Source of the DNA: a bacterium
Lineage (GTDB): Bacteria; Verrucomicrobiota; Verrucomicrobiia; Limisphaerales; J093
Direction of reading: 5' to 3'
Assembly: GCA_021780105.1 (NCBI GenBank)
Contig: JAJXZJ010000017.1
Coordinates: 1 to 41,320 of the forward strand
DNA length: 41,320 nucleotides
Shown: positions 25,346 through 33,320 of the stretch, piece after piece
Layout: every line of letters begins with the position of its first letter
Position numbering within the stretch: the first letter of the stretch is position 1
Notes under the pieces: model-generated
Databases searched by the model: none
What the model was told of the DNA's origin: nothing
Seen by the model: only the letters and a program-made list of their open reading frames with translations
Translations under genes and position numbers: made by a program

Positions 25346-25744
25346 TCATTTCGGAAGCAACAGTGGGACTTCCTTGTCGTGCTTGTCCAGACGGGCGGCC
25401 TTCACCAATTGCCAGGGTGATTCCGGCGTCTCCTGCACCAGCTCATAGCAATAGGTGGAGTCATCCCCCTGCTTCCACGCCCGCACCGTCACCGACGCCG
25501 GATACGATACGCCGCCGCCGCCCCATGCCGCCGAGGCGATCATGCGGCCGTGCTCGGCGCGGGTGTAGCCCGGCAACTCATCCTGCTGCTTCAATCCAGC
25601 CACATACGCCTCGGCGTCTTGAAGCAACCTGCCTTTCGGACTGCGGGCGGCGGTTTCTTGACTGACGCATCCCGTGAGAACAATGCTGACGAGCACGCAA
25701 AGCAATCCCGCAAGCTCCCTTTTGATCGGCGGTCGCATCTTCAT
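25346..25744 (-). CDS. Small lipoprotein of unknown function
   Basis: 132 residues. Signal peptide with lipobox LTGC (Cys26), so lipid-anchored after SPase II cleavage. The mature part is polar, with a central RMIASAAWGGGGVSYPASV stretch and a C-terminus ending in LLLPK. No known domain recognised. An alternative start is the Met at residue 3. Confidence 0.65.
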   Translation of the reverse strand: MKMRPPIKRELAGLLCVLVSIVLTGCVSQETAARSPKGRLLQDAEAYVAGLKQQDELPGYTRAEHGRMIASAAWGGGGVSYPASVTVRAWKQGDDSTYCYELVQETPESPWQLVKAARLDKHDKEVPLLLPK

Positions 25745-26161
25745 GGCGGCACTTATCGTTAGGTTGCATGGAACTTACGGCCGGCGGGCAGAAAAAGCGA
25801 GTCGCCCAGCCGCGCAGTGGTCTCTCAACTTGGGTTTTCCCGGGTTCCCACCCGGTATTCGTGCCGGGACTGGCTCGCCCGGTGCCACATCAAGTCATCG
25901 GCTCGAAATCGCGTCGGCGCTGATGATTTTCAGGGGCAGATGGGGTGAACACCCCATAGCGGCCGGACGACTTTCCGGTTCTGTTAATACTAAGACAACC
26001 ACCACCACCACAAAACCGAGACGAAGCAAGACTGACTTGGTCATAATATAAACGCCGCTGTAATATACTGAACAGACTGAGCCCGGCGTCAATCCCGACG
26101 ACCCGCTCGTGCGCACCAGCCTCATTTCGGCTGCTCAAACGGCAGGCTGGTCGCGCCGCGG
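25745..26161. other. Stretch without a convincing gene
   Basis: Between the lipoprotein and the IS630 remnant nothing well supported is coded. Composition is less GC-rich around 25980-26080 than in the flanking genes. One very small hydrophobic reading frame (25895-26044, minus) is listed separately with low confidence. Confidence 0.5.
25895..26044 (-). CDS. Possible 49-residue hydrophobic peptide or truncated signal-peptide gene
   Basis: Starts MTKSVLLRLGF followed by a run of valines and leucines, then a short polar tail with one Cys, and stops. It looks like a signal peptide or single membrane helix with little mature protein. It lies beside decayed transposase sequence, so it could be the broken 5' end of a lost gene. 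No Shine-Dalgarno. Confidence 0.25.
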   Translation of the reverse strand: MTKSVLLRLGFVVVVVVLVLTEPESRPAAMGCSPHLPLKIISADAISSR

Positions 26162-26405
26162 GTATGTCAAGGTGGTGGCAATACCCAGGTGGTGGACGCC
26201 TGTTGGGCGCAGGTGCTTTTGCCGGCCCTGCCGCCGGGCAGCGTAATCGTGCGGGACAATGCCCGGTTCCCTCAATCCCCCACGACGGCCAGACTGGTCG
26301 GGCAAGCAGGTGGTCGGCTGTGGTTTCTGCCGGCTTGCTCCCCCGACCTCAACCCCATCGAACACCTGTGCGCCAACCTTGAGACTCGCCTCCGCCACCG
26401 CCCCT
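26162..26405 (+). mobile_element. IS630-family transposase remnant (DDE core)
   Basis: The frame through 26177 reads GGGNTQVVDACWAQVLLPAL, then GSVIVRDNARFPQSP, then LWFLPACSPDLNPIEHLCANL. This is the second Asp (DNA) and the SPDLNPIE Glu block of the IS630 DDE domain. The usual N-A-S-F-H is altered to N-A-R-F-P. Upstream (HTH and first Asp) and downstream (WFAHCGY end) parts are absent; after 26405 the frame continues into unrelated residues. It is therefore a dead fragment of the same family as the gene end at 1-101. Confidence 0.75.
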
Positions 26406-26531
26406 TTCCTTTTTATCGCCCATTTGTCCCAATGTTATTGTTCATTGCCATAGCGGCGACGGCGGGAACGAAGCGGGACGAACCGCCGGCGCACTCCGGC
26501 TGGAATGCCTGCCGCTCCAAGCCGCGTTTAC

Positions 26532-28919
26532 TCAAACCGCCGGCGGGCGCGCAGACGGTTCCGCGGGCGGGGTCGCGCCGGTCGGCGACACCACCTGCAC
26601 CGGCAGCGGCCGCGCGGCGTCGAGATGCACGTCCTGCTGCGGGAAGGCGATGACGATGCCGTTTTCGGCGAACGCGCCGGCGATCATGTGGCGGAGGTCA
26701 CTGCCGATTTGCGCGGCATTGTGCTTCAGCACGTCCACCCAGCAGCGCAGTTCGAAATTGAGCGTGCTGGCACCGAAGTCCACGAAGAAAATCTGCGGCT
26801 TCGGGTCCGCCTCCACCTGGCCGTGGCGGCCGGCCACCTCGGCCAGCAGTTGCGCCACGCGCCGGGTGTCCGATCCATAGGCCACGCCGACGGCCACGGT
26901 GAAGCGCACGGAGCGGTTCGAGTAGGTCCAGTTGGTCAGGTTGTTCTCCAACAACTCGCTGTTCGGGATGAGCGTCTCGGTGCCGTCCCACAGCAACAGG
27001 ACGCTGGAGCGGATGCCAATGCCGGTCACGGTGCCGCGCCGGCCGCCCACGTCCAGCACGTCACCGACGCGGAACGGCCGCTCGAAGAGAATGATGATGC
27101 CGCTGATGAAGTTCTTGAGCAGGTTCTGGGTGCCGAAGCCGACGCCGATGGCCAGCGCGCCGCCGGCAAAGGCGAACACCGTGAGGGGGATTTTGACCGA
27201 CACCAGGCTGAAGATGATCAAGCACAGCAACAGCACCACCATCACCCAGCGGCTGATCAGGCTGGCCTGGTTGGGCTCCGCTTTCAGCCGCTTCACCACC
27301 AACCGCTCCACCGCGCGGGACGCCGTCCGGGCCAGCAGATAGCCCGCCACCAGGATGAGCACGGCCATGATGACCTTGCCGACGGTGACGCTGCGCCGAC
27401 CGGTGATCGGCTGGCCGTCCACGGTGACGGTGTCCTCGGCGACATACAGCTCGAACCGCCAGAATTTGGAGGCGAAGGTGGAAAACTGCGTGAACAAATC
27501 ACGCAACCGCCCGGTGAACGGCAACGCCTCCCGGTCCTGGTCCAGGGATTCTTTCCAGCGGCGGATGATTTGATCCATGCTGTCGAGCCGGCGCAGCGCC
27601 CGCTGGAACAACTCTTCCCGCTGCTGATGCGTCGCCATCAATTCTTGGGACAAACCGGAATCCCCCGGCGGCGCGCCCGTTCGCTGGCGCATCCGGTTTT
27701 GCTGGTCAGCAATCTGCTGGGCGGCCAGCTCGACCTGCTGGGCGAAGAACGCCCGGCCCATCTGCACCAGACTGCTCAAGCGGTCGAGCCGCCGGTAGGC
27801 CTCCTGCAATTTCGCCAGGTCGTCCGTGTGGAACACGGCAAACCGCATCTGCCACAGGCTGCGCTCAGCCGAAAGAAAATCCGCCTGCTCGCCCAGCACC
27901 TGGACGCACAAGGCGCTCGTTTCCGCCTGGGCGCCGCGCACCAGCACCAGTTCCTGAAGCCGCTTCACCTCGGCATCAGCGCCAGGGGCGTTGGTGGCGG
28001 AGCTGGCGTTGGCGGCAAGGGCGCGGCGAAGTTCCTCGCGCGCCGTCGTCAGTTGCGCCTCCCGGGTTGCGCCGTCGGTGACAGCGCCCTGATACTGCAC
28101 ACTCGTCTGCCGGCTGCTGACGTCAAGGTCCGCCATGACTTTGTCCAGGTCCGCCTGCGGGAACCGGACCTGCTGGGCGGCGACGGCGAGCTGGCGCTGC
28201 ACAAACGCCAGACGCTGGCGGGCGATGGCCAGCTCGATTTTCGAGCGATTTTGCTGCGTCTCGGTGAAGGCGGCTTCGGCAGCCGCCCGGCGATTCTTGG
28301 CCTGCTCCAGCGTCCGCTGCCAGGTCAGACGCACCAGGTCCGTGCGCTCGCTGGCCGATTCCAGTTCTTCATCCAACCGCCGCAGCCGGCCGTCAGAATT
28401 TTGGATATCCGTCTGCGCGTCGCTGGCGAGTCTCTGGAGAATCGTCAGCGCTGTTTCCGTGGACGTGATGTTGTCGGTGAGTGACTGGATGGTGCCGCGC
28501 AATTCATCCACCAGGAGGATCGAATACGGCGGCGGCTCCGCGAAACCGGTCCAGGATTTGATGGTTTGCTCAAGGTCCTGCTGTTTCTGGCGCGCGGCGG
28601 CGAGTGCGGCCAGTTCATCCAGGTGCCGCTGGTAAATCCGGACCGACGACTGGAGCGCGTATTGATACTCCAAGGCTTCGCCAGGCGTGGCGCCGACGGG
28701 CAGGTTGGTGGCGATCCCCGCGGCGCCGACACGGTCGCATTCCGCCTGCGCGGCCGCCAGCCGGCTCCGGAGCTGCGCTTTCAGGTTCTCGGTGGAAGCG
28801 GTGTTCGTGGTGGTCTGGGCGCGGCCGGTGAATGGGCCCAGCACCAGGCTGACGGCCACGACGCCGAGGGCGACGGCGACACGAACCCACAAACGGAATC
28901 CCGGTTGAACTGGTTGCAT
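26532..28919 (-). CDS. Large MscS-family mechanosensitive channel
   Basis: 795 residues. Signal peptide (about 1-35, ending RAQT) and a long periplasmic region of about 450 residues rich in heptad-like helices (Gln/Glu/Ala/Leu). Membrane helices follow in the 505-600 region, with the pore-lining helix AGGALAIGVGFGTQ and LLKNFISGIIILFERPF (about 586-616). The beta domain (VGDVLDVGGRRGTVTGIGIR, LIPNSELLENNLTNW) and C-terminal alpha/beta domain come next, then a Pro/Ala-rich tail. The architecture resembles MscK/YbdG-like large channels that release solutes on hypo-osmotic shock. Single gene. Confidence 0.92.
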   Translation of the reverse strand: MQPVQPGFRLWVRVAVALGVVAVSLVLGPFTGRAQTTTNTASTENLKAQLRSRLAAAQAECDRVGAAGIATNLPVGATPGEALEYQYALQSSVRIYQRHLDELAALAAARQKQQDLEQTIKSWTGFAEPPPYSILLVDELRGTIQSLTDNITSTETALTILQRLASDAQTDIQNSDGRLRRLDEELESASERTDLVRLTWQRTLEQAKNRRAAAEAAFTETQQNRSKIELAIARQRLAFVQRQLAVAAQQVRFPQADLDKVMADLDVSSRQTSVQYQGAVTDGATREAQLTTAREELRRALAANASSATNAPGADAEVKRLQELVLVRGAQAETSALCVQVLGEQADFLSAERSLWQMRFAVFHTDDLAKLQEAYRRLDRLSSLVQMGRAFFAQQVELAAQQIADQQNRMRQRTGAPPGDSGLSQELMATHQQREELFQRALRRLDSMDQIIRRWKESLDQDREALPFTGRLRDLFTQFSTFASKFWRFELYVAEDTVTVDGQPITGRRSVTVGKVIMAVLILVAGYLLARTASRAVERLVVKRLKAEPNQASLISRWVMVVLLLCLIIFSLVSVKIPLTVFAFAGGALAIGVGFGTQNLLKNFISGIIILFERPFRVGDVLDVGGRRGTVTGIGIRSSVLLLWDGTETLIPNSELLENNLTNWTYSNRSVRFTVAVGVAYGSDTRRVAQLLAEVAGRHGQVEADPKPQIFFVDFGASTLNFELRCWVDVLKHNAAQIGSDLRHMIAGAFAENGIVIAFPQQDVHLDAARPLPVQVVSPTGATPPAEPSARPPAV

Positions 28920-29061
28920 CGCCTGGCCTTATACGCCTTCGCTTCCTGAATCGCAGCAAGAATCCGCGCCGGCCTGCGTCAGCCCCCGGGGGGTTCCCGG
29001 CGCAAACCGCGGCGTTCCGCGAAAGTTGCGCCCGAGGAATCGTGGCGCGCCAGTCGCTGAT

Positions 29062-30848
29062 CTACTGGGTGACGACGCGGTAGTAGCGGGCGGCGAAGGA
29101 ACTGGCGTTCATGTCGAAAAAGTAGTAACTGCCGGCCTCTTCGTCCGGCACAGGCGCTCCCAGCGTGGTCCACGTCTTGAAATCGGTGGAAGCCTGGATC
29201 AAATAGCTCCGGCTGGGGTCGGCCGTGAATTCCAGACGCGGCAGTTGGTTCTCCTCGGTGACGATGAGGTCGGCCACCGGTGCGGCTGGATGGGCGTAGA
29301 GATCGGGAATCCGGCGGGCGCGATACACGAGGTAGCCCTGGTAGTTGGTGCTTGTGTTGGCAGGATCAAAAACGGTCAGATCGAACACCGTTTGGGGAAT
29401 GGGATCGTGCGTGTATTCGATGAGGCGAGCCAGGGTTGCCTTCGGTGAATAGGCGCTGGGATGAACGCCGTTGACATACGACACGTATCCGTAGGTGACC
29501 AGGACATCCCGCGTCTGCGGCAGCCATTGCGCCTTGCCGACGGCGACGGTGAAAAGGCGGTCCTGATTCGTCTGCCAGGAGGAATCCCAGACTTCCGAAA
29601 CCTGCATGTTGGTTTCGTTGATGCTGAATTCCACGGCCCGGCTGTAATTGTCCTGGTCCGGCACGGGCGTGTCAAACGGGCTGGCCCGATAGTTGCCGTC
29701 ATCGTAAAGCAGCAGTGTGCCTTGCGGGGTGAGCATGGGCGCGTGCTGCCCGTAATTCCAGGCGAACGGCGTGCCGACCGGCGCGAGCAGGTAAGGCTGA
29801 AAGGCTGCCGGCCAGTTGGCCGGCGGACCCAGAATCCATTTCAACTGCCCCGTCGCCCGGGAGAATTTGAACACCGCGTTTTGGTTGCGCAGCGAGACAA
29901 TGATGGACTGGTCGGCAGGCACATCCAGCACCGCGTTGGCGTGCTCGTTGTCCGCGACCGCATAGCCGTAGTCGTAGGTCAGATAGGTGACGCGGGTCGG
30001 GTCCAGCATGTCCAGCGGGGACCACGCGTTGACCAGGGAGCCATCGGCCGCCGAGATTTCCACCACCGGATTGTCGTCGCAGGTAACGGTCTTCAACGCC
30101 GCGTTGGGATCAGTCACGTTGCTGGGGAAGCCGTTCACCACGCGGTTGGAATCGCTCAGATACAGGATCGTGCCTTCTTCCGTGAACACGCCGTCATGCG
30201 TATTGATGGGGTAGCCGGCCGGCGGCGTCCAGATCTTCACGGTATTTCCCAGCATGTTGACCTCGATGAACTGGTTTGACTGGTCAGGGATGAACAGGTT
30301 GCCATCGGCGAGCTGCCGCACGTCAACATCGTTGAACTTCACGGGGCTATACCAGACCACGTCGCCGTTGTTATCCACGATGATGATGTAATTCTTGCGT
30401 TCGTCCAACACGTCGGCAATGAACAGCGTGTAGCCCGGCTCCATCCGGCCCGGGTCGCTCTGCGCCACACTCATCCTGGGAAAATCGGCCGGCAGGGGGG
30501 GGTGACGAACTCCAGCGGTTGCGCCGCCACGGCCATGCTCCGGTCGCGGCCAAACACCCTGACCAGGATTTCGTTGGTTTCACCGGGCTTGAAGCCCAGC
30601 AGCGGCAACGCATGGTTGGTGCTGAAATCGTAAAAATCCTTTTCCCACATGTTGCTGCCGTCGCTCACCAGCACGCTGACCCGCGAATTCTGATCGGTCG
30701 CCAGAAGCAAAGTGCCCGCGAGCGGAGCGTTGATGGCCGAAACGAACGAGGGCTGCGTTAGGATCGCCACCGCGTGACACCGGCAGACAACCGCCAATAC
30801 GAGAACGAAACAGGCCCGCCACCCAACAAACTGACTCCTCATGCGCAC
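29062..30848 (-). pseudogene. Arylsulfotransferase (ASST)-like secreted protein, split by a frameshift
   Basis: Two minus-strand frames together make one protein of about 595 residues. The 5' part (30471-30848) has a signal peptide and an ASST-type N-domain (VLVSDGSNMWEKDFYDF, LGFKPGETNEILVRVFG) and reaches FVTPP. The 3' part (29062-30474) continues with the beta-propeller (PGYTLFIADVLDERKNY, THDGVF, DNEHANAVLDVPADQ, GQHAPMLTPQGTLLLYDDGN). Family ASSTs use active-site His residues; His in THDG, DNEHAN and GQHAP are candidates. The break falls in eight G on the plus strand (30495-30502); one more base restores a continuous frame through TPPLPADFPRMS. The 5' frame stops at an ATGA overlap with the Met at 30474. 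Start is GTG 30848 or ATG 30842. The C-terminus ends RYYRVVTQ like other tails here. Could be a real mutation, phase variation or an assembly error. Confidence 0.75.
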
Positions 30849-30876
30849 ACCATATACGCCCCGAATTGAGTGTCAA
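30849..30876 (-). promoter_or_regulatory. Probable sigma-70 promoter of the ASST-like gene
   Basis: Minus strand: perfect TTGACA (30871-30876), 16-base spacer, TATGGT (30849-30854, 4 of 6). The ATG at 30842 is 6 bases downstream of the -10, so the message would be leaderless. Confidence 0.45.
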
Positions 30877-31376
30877 TTGGCATTCCACGGTAGAAGGGTT
30901 GGTCTTCATGGTGGCATGGTAGTTCCTCCCGTTGAGCGACGATAGCAAGCCGCAACGCGGAAGTCGTCACGGTTGAGGAGGCGTCGTGGCGAATACCCTC
31001 ATCGCCGCACGCAGGGCGCGGGGCGCGCGGCCGCGCGCCAAACGGGTTCCCGCCAGGTCCGTGGGAACGCCTCCCGCCGCCGCGTCAAATCGGTGCCGGC
31101 CGCACCGCCCGGACCTGCCGTGCGGCTCGCCGCCAAGGCCGGTTTCCAGGTGTTATCGAGGGTTGGAAATGCCGGCGGATGCAGCCCGCCATCGCGGTTT
31201 TCAGCAACGGCCGCGAATCTGGCTTTGCACAATTTCGCGTTATGTAGTTCATTGTCCGCAACTCACGATGAGCGGACGTAACCAGAGACGCCTTCGCAGA
31301 CGCGGCTTGATCAATGCATCAAGGAGCCGGCCTGACTCATCGTCCATTGTTCGACCGCGCCCTTCAAGACCATCTC
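30877..31376. other. Intergenic region upstream of the inositol operon
   Basis: No coding sequence is supported here. It must hold the operon's promoter, but I see no strong -35/-10 pair. A short inverted repeat TTGAT-N6-ATCAA lies at 31307-31322, 55 bases before the iolB start, and could be a regulator site. The A+T-rich stretch around 31200-31270 is the likeliest promoter area. Confidence 0.4.
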
Positions 31377-32192
31377 ATGAACGATCTACTCATTCCGCCA
31401 GAGAGATTTGCCAATCGCATTGACGACTTCGGCTTCGCGTTGCTCGCCTTCGAAAACCGGAAACTGGCCGCCGGCGGAACGTTCCAGTTCGCGACGGGCG
31501 CCCGCGAGGTGGGCATTGTGCTGCTCGGAGGCGTCTGCTCCGTGCGGTCGTCCGCCGGGGAATTCCCTTCGTTCGGCAAACGGCCGAATGTCTTCGCCGG
31601 TTTGCCTTACACGCTCTACCTGCCGGTGGGGACGGAAGGTGAGCTGACGGCAGAAACCGGCTGCGACCTCGCCCTCTGCTTTTCCCGCGCCGAGGAACGG
31701 CATCCGGCCCGACTCGTGTCGCCGGCAGACGTGCGCGTGGAAATCCGCGGCGGCGGCAACGCGACGCGCCAGATCAACCACATCCTCGGGCCGGACTTCC
31801 CCGCGCACCGGTTGCTGGTGTGCGAGGTCTTCACGCCCGGCGGCAACTGGTCGAGTTATCCGCCGCACAAGCACGATGTCCACAACCCGCCGGACGAGGT
31901 GGACCTGGAGGAGATTTATTACTATCGGATCGAGCGGCCCGAAGGCTACGCGATCCAGCAAGTCTATACCGGCGACCGCCGCCTGGACGCGACGCTGACG
32001 GTCCGCGACGGCGAGTTGGTGCTCGTTCCGGAAGGCTACCATCCGGTGGTCGCAGCGCACGGCTACAACGTTTATTACCTGAACGCGCTGGCCGGCTCGG
32101 CCCGCTCGATGGCGGCCTCGGACGACCCGGAATTTGCGTGGGTGCGGCAGACATGGACAAACCGCGACCCGCGGCTGCCGCTGGTGAAATAA
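31377..32192 (+). CDS. iolB: 5-deoxy-glucuronate isomerase
   Basis: Isomerises 5-deoxy-D-glucuronate to 5-dehydro-2-deoxy-D-gluconate (DKG) in myo-inositol degradation. 271 residues, the family's usual size. Double-cupin protein with the IolB metal site in SSYPPHKHD (His164, His166) followed by DEVDLEEIYYYR (Glu179), and a later His in VPEGYHPVVAAHGYNVYYLN. The frame extends 21 codons upstream to 31314, but MNDLLIPPE at 31377 fits the family start. First gene of a seven-gene operon; the next gene begins 11 bases after its stop. Confidence 0.95.
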   Translation: MNDLLIPPERFANRIDDFGFALLAFENRKLAAGGTFQFATGAREVGIVLLGGVCSVRSSAGEFPSFGKRPNVFAGLPYTLYLPVGTEGELTAETGCDLALCFSRAEERHPARLVSPADVRVEIRGGGNATRQINHILGPDFPAHRLLVCEVFTPGGNWSSYPPHKHDVHNPPDEVDLEEIYYYRIERPEGYAIQQVYTGDRRLDATLTVRDGELVLVPEGYHPVVAAHGYNVYYLNALAGSARSMAASDDPEFAWVRQTWTNRDPRLPLVK

Positions 32193-32203
32193 GGGATTTG
32201 CCT

Positions 32204-33289
32204 GTGAACACAGCGCCTCTCAGTCCGTTGCAGCGCTCCGTCGCCCTCGGCGGGAACGACTACTGGAACGACTCCTGCTCGGTGGAGGAACTCCGTTACG
32301 CGATGGCCAACGGGGCGGTCGGCGCGACCACCAATCCCACGATCGTGCTCGGCGTGCTGAAGAAGGAACTGGCCACCTGGCGCGAACCGCTGCAGCGAAT
32401 CATCGAGGAGAATCCGACCTGGACCGAGGTGGAAGTCGCCTGGCGGCTGATCGAGGAGATGGCGTTGAAGGCGGCGGCGCTGTTGCGGCCCGTCTTCGAG
32501 CGGGAACACGGGCGGAAGGGCCGGATCTCGGTGCAGACCAATCCGACCCTTTACCGGAACGCGGAAGCCATCGTGGCGCAGGCGTGGCACTTTCACGGAC
32601 TGGCGCCGAACATCCAGGTGAAGATTCCGGCGACGTGCGCGGGCATCCCGGCGATCGAGGAAGCCACGGCCCGCGGGGTGAACGTGAACGCCACGGTTTG
32701 CTTCACGCTGCCGCAGGCCCTCGCGGTGGCCGGAGCCGTGGAGCGCGGTTTGAACCGCCGGGCCGCGGCCGGCCACGACATCGCCGGCATGACGCCGGTC
32801 TGCACGATCATGATCGGCCGGCTGGACGACTGGCTGAAGGTGGTGGCGAAAAAGGACGGCATGGTGCTGACGCCGGGACATCTCGACTGGGCCGGCATTG
32901 CCGTGATCAAGAAGGCCCACGGCCTCTTTCAACAGCGCGGCTACCGGACGCGCCTGCTGGCCGCGGCCTACCGGCACCATCTGCATTGGTCGGAGCTGAT
33001 CGGTGGAGACCTCGTGCAGACCATTCCCTACGAGTGGCAGGTTTTGTTCAACCATTCGGACATCGAAGTCAAAGCGCGGATGCACGACCCGGTGGACCCG
33101 GTGATCGTGGCCGAACTGGCCCGGAAGTTCGCCGATTTCCGGCGCGCCTATGACGAAAACGGAATGACCGTGGAAGAATTTGACCGGTTCGGCGCGACCT
33201 TGCGGACATTACGCACGTTCATCGGATCCTACGCGGAACTGCTGGCGTGCGTGCGCGATTTCATGTTGCCGGACCCCGACAAAAAATGA
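32204..33289 (+). CDS. Transaldolase-family Schiff-base enzyme in the inositol operon
   Basis: 361 residues from a GTG at 32204, with AAGGGA 7 bases upstream; no suitable ATG exists. Transaldolase/FSA-family TIM barrel: ATTNPTIVL (41-49), the Schiff-base lysine in QVKIPAT (Lys140), and conserved Thr164 in NATVCF. By eye, E. coli TalB catalytic Glu96 aligns with Gln111 (ISVQTNP). Gln also occupies that place in fructose-6-phosphate aldolase (Gln59). TalB Phe178 aligns with Met203 (TIMIGR). It lies between iolB and iolD while iolC and iolJ are absent, suggesting it cleaves or transfers from DKG rather than serving the pentose phosphate pathway. Family assignment is firm; the substrate is inference. 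Confidence 0.88.
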   Translation: MNTAPLSPLQRSVALGGNDYWNDSCSVEELRYAMANGAVGATTNPTIVLGVLKKELATWREPLQRIIEENPTWTEVEVAWRLIEEMALKAAALLRPVFEREHGRKGRISVQTNPTLYRNAEAIVAQAWHFHGLAPNIQVKIPATCAGIPAIEEATARGVNVNATVCFTLPQALAVAGAVERGLNRRAAAGHDIAGMTPVCTIMIGRLDDWLKVVAKKDGMVLTPGHLDWAGIAVIKKAHGLFQQRGYRTRLLAAAYRHHLHWSELIGGDLVQTIPYEWQVLFNHSDIEVKARMHDPVDPVIVAELARKFADFRRAYDENGMTVEEFDRFGATLRTLRTFIGSYAELLACVRDFMLPDPDKK

Positions 33290-33320
33290 ACCAGGCACCC
33301 CCAGCAAAAGGAACATGCGA

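Noticed and set aside
26505..28484. 659-codon open frame antisense to the MscS channel
   Set aside because: His/Gln/Arg-rich composition typical of a shadow frame and no domain; MscS motifs are unambiguous.
30973..31281. Small open frames upstream of iolB
   Set aside because: Arg/Pro/Ala-rich frames in two registers without start signals or domains; this is better treated as regulatory space.
31820..32203. Upstream extension of the transaldolase frame into iolB
   Set aside because: It overlaps iolB in another frame; a GTG with a well-placed AAGGGA at 32204 fits better.
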